Below, piece after piece: positions 1 through 8,033 of a stretch of 51,789 nt of DNA. The position numbers were made by a program, and so were the translations under genes. This DNA comes from Aureispira sp964445645. GTDB lineage: Bacteria > Bacteroidota > Bacteroidia > Chitinophagales > Saprospiraceae. The DNA lies in contig CAYULH010000020.1 of the NCBI GenBank assembly GCA_964445645.1, forward strand, positions 1 to 51,789, in the 5' to 3' direction. Each line of letters opens with the position of its first letter. The first letter of the stretch is position 1. The notes beneath the pieces are model-generated. The model was not told where the DNA came from, made no database searches, and saw only the letters and a program-made list of their open reading frames with translations.

Positions 1-2
1 AT

Positions 3-311
3 TTGTCAGAAATGACCAATAATGAAATGCAAATTCAAGTTGAAAAAAGGATTGGCAGTACAAGAGGTTTAATAGCCGATATGTATATTCAATTAGGAGA
101 AGAAAAAATAATCCTTGAACTCAAAAGATATGCAAGAGCAAGTATAGATTCTGTTGTTGAACAAGTATCAAATTATCTACTTGCAACAAATATTAATGAC
201 GGAATTGCTTATATCTTTAATTCTACAAAAACAAAAACTAAATTAAAAAGACAAGATTTAGAAATTAAAAAAGGAGAGAAAGTTTTGTCAATTACATTCT
301 TAAATAAATAG
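3..311 (+). CDS. C-terminal part of a possible PD-(D/E)XK-type nuclease (5' truncated)
   Basis: The reading frame is open from the window edge, so the gene probably begins upstream; the TTG at 3 need not be the true start. The visible 102 residues are mostly charged and contain a beta-strand-like stretch ending in ELK (residues 38-40), followed by a helix with a conserved-looking QxxxY pattern (QVSNY). That order (hydrophobic strand, E-x-K, helix with Gln) is what the C-terminal half of PD-(D/E)XK nuclease-like domains shows, and a short strand (IAYIFN) follows. The catalytic Asp that should precede ELK may be in the short loop near residue 25 (ADMY) or upstream. No partner gene is visible. 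The hairpin at 327-393 starts 15 bases after the stop. The fold is inferred from a short motif, so other nucleic-acid-related functions are possible. Confidence 0.4.
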   Translation: MSEMTNNEMQIQVEKRIGSTRGLIADMYIQLGEEKIILELKRYARASIDSVVEQVSNYLLATNINDGIAYIFNSTKTKTKLKRQDLEIKKGEKVLSITFLNK

Positions 312-326
312 AAAAAATACTACCTG

Positions 327-395
327 CAACAATGTGTATGGCGTTCATTGCCAGCAAAAGCTGGCAACGCCGCATACACGAGACCGTTATTGTAT
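327..395. repeat. Large imperfect hairpin resembling an integron attC site or a dispersed Bacteroidota palindrome
   Basis: Directly visible pairing: GTGTATG (334-340) with CATACAC (373-379), GCGTT (341-345) with AACGC (366-370), GCCAGC (350-355) with GCTGGC (360-365), loop AAAA. Bases 346-349 (CATT) and 371-372 (CG) are unpaired on opposite sides, and outer ACAAT (329-333) can pair with ATTGT (389-393) around an unpaired GAGACCGTT. Such asymmetry with extrahelical bases is typical of attC recombination sites, but the flanking boxes fit the attC consensus only loosely. There is no T-tract, so it is not an intrinsic terminator. Confidence 0.45.
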
Positions 396-425
396 ACAAG
401 AATACCCCCCAATATAACCAATGCC

Positions 426-1535
426 TTAGCCTGCTTCCACCTCTCGCTCCCAAGCCTTAACTCCTCCCGTAAGATTATACAAATTAGTATAACCCAATTT
501 TTCCTGCAATTGCTCTACGGCAATTTTGCTTCGGATACCTTTGGCACAGATGATCGCTACAGGCCGATCGGTCGGAATTTTGGCCGCTTGCATCAATAGG
601 CGTGGCAGTGGAATATCAATGCCTTCCAAGGCTTCGGGGCGAGGCTGCTCCCACAATTCTCGCACATCTACAATCACATAATTGGATAGGTTTTGTGCCA
701 AGGCTTCGGCCGATAATTCCTTGACCGTTGCAGTAGGCAAGCCACAAAAAGCGGCATAATCTTGTGCCTGAAAAGTAGATTTTTTGGCTTTGGTGGCTGC
801 AATAACAGCTCGATTGGGCGCAATATCCAATACCATGTTTTGACAATCTAAGGTGTTAAAAACCATTAATTTGCCCGACAATACATTTCCGATACCCAAT
901 ATAATCTTGAGTACTTCATTGGCTTGCATATTGCCAATAATACCCGGTAATACCCCTAGCACCCCAATTTCGGAGCAGCTCGGCACTTGCCCAGCAGGCG
1001 GTGGTGTGGGAAAAAGGCAGCGATAACTAGGGCCATTTTGGTAATTAAACACCGCCACTTGGCCTTCAAATTTAAAAATAGAGCCGTATACCAATGGTTT
1101 TTCTGTAATCACAGCGGCATCATTAACCAAATAACGAGTAGCAAAATTATCACTCCCATCTACTACAATATCATATTGCGCCAGCAATTCCAAGGCATTA
1201 TCTTTGGTCAATTCGTAAGGATAAATCTCTATAGTGAGCAAAGGATTGATAGCTTCCAAACGCCTTTTGGCGGCTTCTACTTTGGGTATTCCAATATCAT
1301 GCGTGGTGTATAGGATTTGGCGTTGCAAATTGCTCAAATCCACCACATCCCCATCTACTATTCCAAGAGTGCCGACCCCTGCGGCCGCCAAATATTGCAA
1401 AATTGGGCAGCCCAAGCCACCTGCCCCAATCACCAACACCTTGGCTGCTTTGAGCCGTGCTTGTCCCTGCTCACCCACCTGTTCCAACCGCAAATGCCTG
1501 CTATAACGTTCTAATTCCTGCTTTGTCCATTCCAT
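426..1535 (-). CDS. moeB: MoeB/ThiF-type E1-like adenylyltransferase fused to a rhodanese domain
   Basis: The 369-residue protein has an N-terminal ThiF/MoeB domain (about residues 5-240) with the nucleotide loop GAGGLG and the Asp-rich catalytic segment (VVDGSDN), then a C-terminal rhodanese domain (about 265-365) whose active loop is CAKGIR with Cys330. Such proteins adenylate the C-terminal Gly-Gly of a small sulfur-carrier protein and pass sulfur from the rhodanese cysteine, for molybdopterin, thiamin or thiolation. Odd feature: MoeB normally binds zinc with two CxxC pairs. Here the first pair reads SYRC and the second is absent, so zinc binding is probably lost. ATG at 1535 is chosen because the upstream extension to 1604 is not conserved-looking. 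A CAAAGATA (-7 on the minus strand) lies at 1562-1569. No Moco or thiamin genes are nearby, so the pathway is open. Confidence 0.85.
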   Translation of the reverse strand: MEWTKQELERYSRHLRLEQVGEQGQARLKAAKVLVIGAGGLGCPILQYLAAAGVGTLGIVDGDVVDLSNLQRQILYTTHDIGIPKVEAAKRRLEAINPLLTIEIYPYELTKDNALELLAQYDIVVDGSDNFATRYLVNDAAVITEKPLVYGSIFKFEGQVAVFNYQNGPSYRCLFPTPPPAGQVPSCSEIGVLGVLPGIIGNMQANEVLKIILGIGNVLSGKLMVFNTLDCQNMVLDIAPNRAVIAATKAKKSTFQAQDYAAFCGLPTATVKELSAEALAQNLSNYVIVDVRELWEQPRPEALEGIDIPLPRLLMQAAKIPTDRPVAIICAKGIRSKIAVEQLQEKLGYTNLYNLTGGVKAWEREVEAG

Positions 1536-1590
1536 TTTTATTGTGCTTTCATTTTGACCATCAAAGATAGTTTGTACTTTTGGGAACTTT

Positions 1591-2154
1591 GTGAGTTTAA
1601 ACATTTATCGCTTGAAAAAGTTATCTTTATTAGAATTAGAACGCCTCTCTGTAGAGGAATTTAAGGCAACGCCCAAAACGCCTTTGGTGGTGATATTGGA
1701 CAATGTGCGCTCGGCACTCAATGTTGGTGCAGCCTTTAGGAGCAGCGATGCTTTTTTGGTGCAAGAATTGGCACTTTGTGGCATTACGGCCACGCCGCCC
1801 CACCGCGAAATTCTCAAAACAGCCATTGGAGCCACCAAGTCGGTAGATTGGCAGCATTTTGAAACCACTCTGGAAGCGGTGGAACACTATCGCCAGCAGG
1901 GATTTACCATTGCTGCCGTAGAACAAGCCACCAATAGCACGCCCCTACAAAAAGTCCCCGTACAAGTCAATGAGCCTATTGCTATTGTATTTGGTAATGA
2001 AGTACAAGGAGTAGACCAAGCTGTAATAGATGCGGCCGATTATTGCCTAGAGATTCCCCAATTTGGCACCAAACATTCTTTTAATGTCTCTGTTACTATT
2101 GGGATGGTACTATGGACTTTGGTACAACGTTTACGCCCCGATTTATTTCAATAA
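1591..2154 (+). CDS. TrmH/SpoU-family RNA 2'-O-methyltransferase
   Basis: The protein has all three SPOUT motifs: an early N-x-G-A-x-x-R segment (NVGAAFRS), then IVFGNEVQGV as motif 2 and FGTKHSFNVSV as motif 3, which together form the trefoil knot that binds S-adenosylmethionine. Family members methylate a ribose 2'-OH in tRNA or rRNA. The length (187 residues) fits a minimal catalytic domain without an L30-like substrate domain. In the motif-3 loop the more common SLNVS is SFNVS. The only start giving the whole domain without a long extension is GTG at 1591. The gene is divergent from moeB with 55 bases between starts, and the thioesterase gene follows after 20 bases. The target nucleotide cannot be told from sequence. 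Confidence 0.88.
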   Translation: MSLNIYRLKKLSLLELERLSVEEFKATPKTPLVVILDNVRSALNVGAAFRSSDAFLVQELALCGITATPPHREILKTAIGATKSVDWQHFETTLEAVEHYRQQGFTIAAVEQATNSTPLQKVPVQVNEPIAIVFGNEVQGVDQAVIDAADYCLEIPQFGTKHSFNVSVTIGMVLWTLVQRLRPDLFQ

Positions 2155-2174
2155 TTACTAGTAATTAATTGGTT

Positions 2175-2654
2175 ATGAGCATTGACATTAAGGTTATTAA
2201 GAATATTGTAGAGGAGCAAATTCCGATTCATAAGTTCTTGGGAGTTGAGTTGTTAGAAATCAAAGAAGGCTATGCCAAAGTACGTGTTCCTTTTCAGGAA
2301 ATGGTGTTGGGCGATATTGTGCGCCGCCGTTGGCATGGGGGTATTTTGGCTACGATAATGGATTCGGTTGGTGGCTTGACGGGGGCGGCTTACTACAGTT
2401 CGCCCAAGGATAAAATGGCCACCATTGATATGCGGGTGGATTATCTCAAGGGGGCGGAGGCTGCGCCTATTATTGTAGAAGGCAAAATTGTGCGTTTGGG
2501 CAGGCGAATTTTGGTCACCAAAATGTATGTCTGGGACGAGCAGGAAGAAACCTTACTGGCAGAGGGCAAGGGGGTTTATAATTTTATTAGAATGAAAGAA
2601 GAAATGAAAGAGCCAAGTCCTTTTTTGGGCATTACGCCTTACTCAGACGATTGA
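2175..2654 (+). CDS. Hotdog-fold thioesterase (PaaI/YbgC-like)
   Basis: A roughly 159-residue single hotdog domain. The diagnostic segment is the central helix with HGGILATIMDSVGG (around residue 55), in which the HGG and the following acidic residue match the PaaI-type acyl-CoA thioesterase active site, followed by strands with MRVDYLKGA. The family hydrolyses acyl-CoA thioesters; the substrate is not deducible. ATG at 2175 is preferred over the in-frame TTG at 2169. The C-terminal 20 residues (charged, then proline-rich) extend beyond the domain. Its last 16 bases overlap the convergent lipoprotein gene at 2639. It is probably co-transcribed with the SpoU methyltransferase. Confidence 0.83.
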   Translation: MSIDIKVIKNIVEEQIPIHKFLGVELLEIKEGYAKVRVPFQEMVLGDIVRRRWHGGILATIMDSVGGLTGAAYYSSPKDKMATIDMRVDYLKGAEAAPIIVEGKIVRLGRRILVTKMYVWDEQEETLLAEGKGVYNFIRMKEEMKEPSPFLGITPYSDD

Positions 2655-3172
2655 GAAAAAACAACACTCAAAATCGCTGCATCTGTCTGATGGGTCTTGT
2701 CAATCTGTACATAAATACTCGAATTGCTCAACTGGATTCTTTCGTTGTATTCCATGCGCTCGGCATCGGCCCGAACTGCATCGGCCCACTGCTGCAAGGC
2801 ACCTAGCTTCTGCACATCTTTCTCGGATAGCATGGTCAGAATATTGGCAATATGCAAGGCACACACCCTAGCTGGGGTATTCAATTCATAGGCTTCATGC
2901 AATAATATCCTAAATTCTTGCTCAATACGGTCACAGCCCGATTGATACAATTCTATACCCATATTCATATCCGGCACTTCAATTTTCTCCACACTCTCCT
3001 GCCCCTTTTGCTCAAACGAATGCCCCTCAAAAGCAGCTATCCCCTCAAAAATAGCGGTAGGCTCCCCCCCAATACAAGGGCGATCCGCATTGCTGCCTCC
3101 ACAAGCCATTAGTAATAAAAAAAAAACAACCATCAGTAATAAATTAAAACGGGCAACAAGAGTAGACAACAT
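2639..3172 (-). CDS. Putative lipoprotein, unknown function
   Basis: The protein starts with a positively charged end and a long hydrophobic run ending in the lipobox LLMAC (Cys about residue 25), so it should be exported and lipidated. The mature part (about 150 residues) is helical and acidic, with two pairs of scattered cysteines (CIGG, SGC, RVC) that could form disulfides. I recognise no family. ATG at 3172 is chosen because it directly precedes the signal peptide, while the longer frame from 3220 adds 16 non-signal residues. It converges on and overlaps the thioesterase gene by 16 bases. Confidence 0.7.
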   Translation of the reverse strand: MLSTLVARFNLLLMVVFFLLLMACGGSNADRPCIGGEPTAIFEGIAAFEGHSFEQKGQESVEKIEVPDMNMGIELYQSGCDRIEQEFRILLHEAYELNTPARVCALHIANILTMLSEKDVQKLGALQQWADAVRADAERMEYNERIQLSNSSIYVQIDKTHQTDAAILSVVFSQSSE

Positions 3173-3366
3173 GATTTGAATAATTTGGTGGGCTATAAAA
3201 AATCCTGTAAGCAAGGGCAAAAGTTAATAAAAAAATAGGACTTCTATCTTAACAAACGTTTTGATGCAAAAGTTAATCTTAAAAACAAAAGCTTTATTAT
3301 TTGTTTATATTGCGCCACGGTTTCACCTGTCTTATAATAGACATTTTTAAACAAATTCTATCTTTT

Positions 3367-3963
3367 ATGAGAATACTAGTTTCCATTTTTGCGCTTTTGT
3401 TGCTGGCTTATACTGCCTGCAAGCCTTTGGATAAAACCACCGCCACTGAACAGAAAGCCGTTTTTCCTGATGATTGGATTGGGCATTACCAAGGTGATTT
3501 GGAGCTGGTCAATGCCACTCGTGGCAAAACTATGACGCTGCCCATGACCCTTATTATCAGCCCAACCGATACGGCCAATCGCTGGCGTTGGTACTCCAAA
3601 GCTATTTACCAAGGCCAAGAAATTATCAAGGATTATGCCTTGTATAGAACAGATTCTATGCCCCCAAATCATTTTATTATGGATGAGAATAATGGCATTT
3701 ATCTGGATAGAATCTTGCTGGATGGCGGTTTTTACGATTATTTTGAAGTCGGCAATTTGGGTTTGTATGGCATTACCAAAAAGGTAGGTGCTGATATTCA
3801 CTTTGAAATTGCTTCATTCTCATTGCAATCCAAACGCTACTCCACGTATGAGGGTGAAGGGTCTAAGATAGATACCATTACTAGTTATAAGGTAATTAAT
3901 ACCCAAAAAGTATTACTCAAACGTGTGAAGGATAACGAGGCAACTCCAAAAGTTCAGAAATAG
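3367..3963 (+). CDS. Putative lipoprotein, unknown function
   Basis: A 198-residue protein with a signal peptide and lipobox (LAYTAC, Cys about residue 18). The mature domain begins FPDDWIGHYQGDLEL and has alternating hydrophobic/aromatic strands with the pattern W-x-G-x-Y-x-G, like lipocalin-type or other small beta-barrel proteins of Bacteroidota. ATG at 3367 directly precedes the signal peptide; the frame upstream to 3301 is ignored. It stands alone and ends in a strong terminator at 3977. Function unknown; the beta-barrel idea is an inference from strand spacing. Confidence 0.72.
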   Translation: MRILVSIFALLLLAYTACKPLDKTTATEQKAVFPDDWIGHYQGDLELVNATRGKTMTLPMTLIISPTDTANRWRWYSKAIYQGQEIIKDYALYRTDSMPPNHFIMDENNGIYLDRILLDGGFYDYFEVGNLGLYGITKKVGADIHFEIASFSLQSKRYSTYEGEGSKIDTITSYKVINTQKVLLKRVKDNEATPKVQK

Positions 3964-3976
3964 AAGAAGGGATTAG

Positions 3977-4016
3977 AAAGGTGTCAGTAAGAAATTAATC
4001 CTACTGACACCTTTTT
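3977..4016 (+). terminator. Intrinsic terminator after the lipoprotein gene at 3367
   Basis: Perfect stem GGTGTCAGTA / TACTGACACC (extended by AAA/TTT) followed by five T, 14 bases after the stop codon. Confidence 0.9.
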
Positions 4017-4039
4017 ACAAAGCTTTTTGCTTGCTATTT

Positions 4040-4618
4040 TTACTGTGCAAACCAAGTCACATGCTTCCAACTAAGGGTTTTAAATTCTTTATCAAACGTA
4101 AAATGTTCTTGATCTCTACTGGTATCTCCTATCGAGGTACGATGCAGTTCCAAAACCCATGTTTCATCTTTGGAATACCAACTCAACTGCTCATTTCCAA
4201 TGTTTTGGGCATTGACCAAAAAATCAACCAACCAAGTACAATTGCACCATGCTGGGTTTTTAATGGTCTCTTCAGTGATTTTTTCTTTGGTAAAACAATT
4301 CATAAATTGTTCTTGCTCAATAGTGATAAGATTGCCATTGAGCCACAATTGCCCTAGATACTGAAACTTATACGCTCCCAACTTCTTGCCGACCAAATCC
4401 TCATACCCTGGCAATGTACGAGGCGTACGCACTTCTTTCCATTTCAAAATCAATTCTTGCTTCAAATCCTCTTGCTCTACCAGTACATGGGGCAAGTCTT
4501 TGTGTTGTTGGAGTGCTTCAAATACATTTAGCTCGCCTTCTTGCAAAGGGGCATTTGTGGCTAGACGCTTAGAGGAAAGGGATAATCCTGATACATCTGG
4601 AAGTAGTAAGTCTGACAT
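4040..4618 (-). CDS. Hypothetical protein
   Basis: A 192-residue protein with no signal peptide or membrane segment. It is rich in Trp, Glu and Lys with a central stretch of alternating strands (GAYKFQYLGQLWLNG), and resembles no family I recognise. It lies 110 bases downstream of the LuxE-like gene on the same strand. A CAAAGATA (minus-strand -7 box) at 4692-4699 suggests it may have its own promoter, but no -33 box sits at the right distance. ATG at 4618 gives the full frame. The plus-strand terminator at 3977-4016 is close enough to serve it in reverse, though the T-tract orientation does not favour that. Confidence 0.65.
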   Translation of the reverse strand: MSDLLLPDVSGLSLSSKRLATNAPLQEGELNVFEALQQHKDLPHVLVEQEDLKQELILKWKEVRTPRTLPGYEDLVGKKLGAYKFQYLGQLWLNGNLITIEQEQFMNCFTKEKITEETIKNPAWCNCTWLVDFLVNAQNIGNEQLSWYSKDETWVLELHRTSIGDTSRDQEHFTFDKEFKTLSWKHVTWFAQ

Positions 4619-4728
4619 GTTTATTTTTTTAGAAAGTAATGTTCCGTAGATTTATTAGCCCAATAAAATCAAAGGCTTTTCTAAAATACAACAAAGATAG
4701 AAGTTTTGCAAGCTTCGCTAAGAAAGTT

Positions 4729-5727
4729 CTAGGATTCGGCCACCAAGAGATTGCAGCCCCTCAAATCACTGGCATCAAAACGCCCCAATACCTCAAAAGT
4801 ACCGTCCAGATGTCTACGCCCCAAATCATCGGTCGCAATAAAACTACAAGTTGCCACATTGGCCAAATCAATGATGTTCAGCCCGCCTATTCTACCATTG
4901 GCAACATAACTCAAAGGATCCGTGGTTTCACGCACCAAAACCTCCATCAATCGGCTTGGCCTAAAAATACCATGCCCTGTTGAGTAAGCTTGTGACAATA
5001 GTTCGGTCATACCATACTCCGAATGAATAGCCGGCAACTGAAAAGCAGCCTTCAACTGCTTGTGTACCGCTTGCTTGGTTTGTTCGGCTCGTTGGCCCTT
5101 CATGCCGCCTGTTTCCATGACAATGGTATGCTCCAAGGCATGAGGATGGGCTTCGGCCAAATCGAGCAAGGCATAAGTAACACCCAAAAGCAATACGGGC
5201 TGTTGTTGTTGGGCGCAGGCTTGGATGATTTGTACCAATTTTTGCGTATCATACAGAAAAAAGCCACTATCTTTTTGTTGCGAACGCTGAATAAATTGTT
5301 CTACCATAAAAACCAAAGAAGAACCCTGACGTTCCAAATAGGAAGGCAAAAGAGCCAATACTACATAATCCTTCAAGGAACCATACACAGCCTCAAACGC
5401 CTCCAAGGCATGTTGCTGATACCAAGACAAATCCCGTATCAGGTGCTTGGAAGTGACCTGCTGGCTCGTGCCACTGCTGCTAAATACTTGCTCGGCTGCC
5501 CACACCTCTGTTTGAATTTGGTGTTGCTTAAAAAACTGAATGGGCAAAAAAGGAATAGCCTCCAAACTATTGACGGAATTGGGAGAAATCCTTAACAAAT
5601 CGACAAATTGTTGATAAAGTACGTTATTTTGGTACTGGTATTGAAATACCGCCAAGGCTGTAGCTTCAAAATCAGCTGCTGTAAGGGCATTGATGCGTGC
5701 AGTAAGCGTTTGATAATCTAACTTCAT
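4729..5727 (-). CDS. LuxE-type acyl-protein synthetase / adenylate-forming enzyme
   Basis: The 332-residue protein has the two recognisable signatures of the LuxE / coenzyme-F synthetase branch of adenylate-forming enzymes: a Ser-rich phosphate loop (SSSGTS, about residue 86) and the adenine-binding YGMTELLSQ (about residue 238). LuxE activates a fatty acid as acyl-AMP and forms an acyl-protein thioester. In non-luminous Bacteroidota such genes are stand-alone and of unknown substrate; no luxCDAB genes are present here. The length matches LuxE (about 370) minus part of the C-terminus. Its ATG at 5727 lies only 12 bases from the divergent lipoprotein ATG at 5740, so one promoter must lie inside the other gene. 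Confidence 0.8.
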   Translation of the reverse strand: MKLDYQTLTARINALTAADFEATALAVFQYQYQNNVLYQQFVDLLRISPNSVNSLEAIPFLPIQFFKQHQIQTEVWAAEQVFSSSGTSQQVTSKHLIRDLSWYQQHALEAFEAVYGSLKDYVVLALLPSYLERQGSSLVFMVEQFIQRSQQKDSGFFLYDTQKLVQIIQACAQQQQPVLLLGVTYALLDLAEAHPHALEHTIVMETGGMKGQRAEQTKQAVHKQLKAAFQLPAIHSEYGMTELLSQAYSTGHGIFRPSRLMEVLVRETTDPLSYVANGRIGGLNIIDLANVATCSFIATDDLGRRHLDGTFEVLGRFDASDLRGCNLLVAES

Positions 5728-5739
5728 TTTTTTTTACTT

Positions 5740-6207
5740 ATGTCTGTAAAATTAACCGCTTTTTTAGCTTTCCTGTTCTCTATTGCCCTTTTTTCTTGTC
5801 AAGAAAAATACTCCAATACGCCTGTATTGACCTTTTCGGAACTTTCTAAAAGTTTTATGGTTCAGAATGGTGCAGACTCGCTGTTTCTGACTTTCAATTT
5901 TGTAGATGGCGATGGCGATATTGGCAGTGATACCAGCAAAAATATTATTGTTACAGATGCTAGAAACGGTTTGATTCTTGCGTCCTATAAAGTACCCGAT
6001 TATTTACTTAATAACAACAACAGTCGCAAGGGAAGCATAACACTAGTCGTCTATTCTTCTTGTTGTATTTATCCCAATGGCACCTCTTGTCAGCCAAGCA
6101 ATGATTATCCTACAGATGTAATGCAGTACGAAATACAAATGCGTGATCGGGCAGGCAATTGGAGCAATATTATACAAAGCGATCGTATTACCTTGGAATG
6201 CAATTAG
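5740..6207 (+). CDS. Small lipoprotein with DGDGD motif (first of a tandem pair)
   Basis: A 155-residue protein with a signal peptide ending in the lipobox ALFSC (Cys20). The mature part has a central FNFVDGDGDIG segment, a potential calcium-binding-like acidic loop, and ends with R-D-R-A-G-N-W-S-N-x-I, features shared with the next gene. The pair is therefore a tandem duplication. Function unknown; such proteins are common in Bacteroidota and often annotated hypothetical. There are only 12 bases between this start and the divergent LuxE-like start. Confidence 0.75.
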   Translation: MSVKLTAFLAFLFSIALFSCQEKYSNTPVLTFSELSKSFMVQNGADSLFLTFNFVDGDGDIGSDTSKNIIVTDARNGLILASYKVPDYLLNNNNSRKGSITLVVYSSCCIYPNGTSCQPSNDYPTDVMQYEIQMRDRAGNWSNIIQSDRITLECN

Positions 6208-6244
6208 CACGTTTGTTTGCTATAAAGCTATAAAAATTAGAATT

Positions 6245-6733
6245 ATGCGTCATTTATTAATTGCCTTGGGTCTTTTGGGCTGTCTATTTTGTTTTACTGC
6301 CTGCGAACGCCCCCCTATTTATGATGATACCCCCAATATCTCTTGGGGTTCTTTTTCTACGGATACGGTTCAGCAATTATCAGGAAGCGTAGATGTTACC
6401 TTTAATTTTACAGATGGTGATGGCGATTTGGGACGTGATGGCGATACGGAAGATCACATTCTAATTATTGATACTAGACGTACGCCCAACGATACGCTGC
6501 GCTACAAAATTCCTACTATTGACCAACAAGGTGTGGTAAGTGGTATTTCGGGCCAAATTACCGTTTCGCTTTCTCAACTTTGTGGCATCAATCGCAACAA
6601 TCCCTTGATTTTGTGCCAACCACAGCCCAATTATTATGATCCTGTCGTGTACAAAATAGCCATCAAAGACAATGCAGATCGCTGGAGCAATAATATCTTA
6701 TCCGATACGCTTTATATCAAGTGTTTTGATTAA
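6245..6733 (+). CDS. Small lipoprotein with DGDGD motif (second of a tandem pair)
   Basis: A 162-residue lipoprotein (lipobox CFTAC) paralogous to the preceding gene: both have N-F-x-D-G-D-G-D-[IL]-G about 60 residues in, a Cys-containing middle (LCGINRNN / CCIYPNG) and a closing D-x-A-x-x-W-S-N-x-I. It starts 37 bases after the upstream gene, so they form an operon. ATG at 6245 precedes the signal peptide; the open frame extends upstream to 6143 inside the previous gene and is ignored. Role unknown. Confidence 0.75.
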   Translation: MRHLLIALGLLGCLFCFTACERPPIYDDTPNISWGSFSTDTVQQLSGSVDVTFNFTDGDGDLGRDGDTEDHILIIDTRRTPNDTLRYKIPTIDQQGVVSGISGQITVSLSQLCGINRNNPLILCQPQPNYYDPVVYKIAIKDNADRWSNNILSDTLYIKCFD

Positions 6734-6816
6734 CTAATACTTCTTTGATTTTTTACTTTTTTGTAATAAACTAATAATCAATTAGATACAACTTCCAACA
6801 AAGTAAGGATTAGCAA

Positions 6817-7734
6817 TTACTTGCAATAATACAATTTGATATAAAATCGTGTGTCTAGCCCTCCTAGGGCTTTGGCTACCGTGGGCGTTACCAATACTAC
6901 TGCCCCTTGTGTAAATGAATTATCGGGTTTGGGGGCTACCACTTGTGCGTACAATTGGCGATTGGTCATGGGGTTTTCTAAGCGTACAATACGGCCTTTG
7001 GGCACATAAGAACAGAGTACATACAGTTTGTTTTTGGCAGACAAATCTAGAGCCTTGTCCCAACAAGCACTGCCTTGGAGCATCTGCTCGTTCTTACCAT
7101 TAAAATAAACCTCATAACGATATTTATTTTTTTGGCTCTCCTCCCCCAATATACCCGGCAAGCCCGAAATGGTTTTGAGCGAATCGGGAATCCCATCCTT
7201 GCTAATCCAGCCAATCAACAACACATCATCACTGTGCAGTTGATTGGAAAACAATTGGTTGCGATCACGCACTACCTCTTCGGGCAAGCGAAAATAAATC
7301 CGAGCTATTCTGTACAAGGTTTCGGAAGGGCGTACTTTATAATAAACAGGAATGTGTTCTTGCTCTACAAAATTGGCTCCTCTATAACGCCTCAAGGCAC
7401 GACTCACCAAGGGAATTCGCAAGCGTTGGCCTACAGACAAGCCATTGGCCTCCAAATTGGGGTTGCAATAATACAAATCTGACAAATCAACTGCATAAAA
7501 TCGCTTGATAGCGTATAAGGTTTGCCCTGCTTTTATCTCGTGCAATAAGTACTTTTGGCCGCTCCATACTTCTACATACAACGAATCGGTAGGCATGGCA
7601 TTAGGGCTTTTTTTCAAGCCTAGTTGGTTCATTTCAAACTCAGCAAAACCATTATTTTGAGCCGTTATTTTACCAATACTTAACCATCCCAATACTAACA
7701 ATAGGAGTAAATTCTTCATTCTAAGGGTTTTCAT
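6817..7734 (-). CDS. Secreted LysM protein with C-terminal RlpA-like double-psi beta-barrel
   Basis: The 305-residue protein has a signal peptide (cleavage after ITAQ, about residue 26), two LysM domains (about 62-107 with AGQTLYAIKRFY, and 130-175 with PSETLYRIARIY), and a C-terminal domain (about 215-305) with the RlpA pattern: VPKGRIVRLENPMTNR, then TPTVAKALGG. LysM binds peptidoglycan glycan strands; RlpA is a septal lytic transglycosylase in some bacteria. The catalytic His and the NDRGP turn with its Asp are not present here (APKPDN in place), so this domain is probably structural rather than enzymatic. Either ATG (7734 or 7719, MKNLLLL) could start the gene. Confidence 0.8.
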   Translation of the reverse strand: MKTLRMKNLLLLLVLGWLSIGKITAQNNGFAEFEMNQLGLKKSPNAMPTDSLYVEVWSGQKYLLHEIKAGQTLYAIKRFYAVDLSDLYYCNPNLEANGLSVGQRLRIPLVSRALRRYRGANFVEQEHIPVYYKVRPSETLYRIARIYFRLPEEVVRDRNQLFSNQLHSDDVLLIGWISKDGIPDSLKTISGLPGILGEESQKNKYRYEVYFNGKNEQMLQGSACWDKALDLSAKNKLYVLCSYVPKGRIVRLENPMTNRQLYAQVVAPKPDNSFTQGAVVLVTPTVAKALGGLDTRFYIKLYYCK

Positions 7735-8033
7735 GCTTCTACAATACGTATCAAAAAGTTGTTTAAATTGGGCAATAAAAATACACTATTTATAGTACAG
7801 TTTATAGTGTCGTCTGTCTCTCTTATTAAGATTTTATTCAATTGGTTCTTTTTATTAGCAATCGGTGTATTTTGTAATACAGAAGGTTAACAAATACAAA
7901 AACGTTTGGGGTTGCTTGCATAGCTTGTCAAAAAAGGCGAAATTTGTGCAAATTTTATTCCTTCTCAGTAGACCAACCCAAGCATCTGCCTCTGTAACAG
8001 AGCTTTTTGTGCTACTCAAAGACTATTAACATC

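Noticed and set aside
348..599. Open frame of 83 codons on the plus strand
   Set aside because: It begins inside the attC-like hairpin and runs antisense through the rhodanese-coding part of moeB; no protein features.
4729..5727. Bioluminescence operon because of the LuxE-like gene
   Set aside because: No luciferase or other lux genes nearby; LuxE-like enzymes are common without luminescence.
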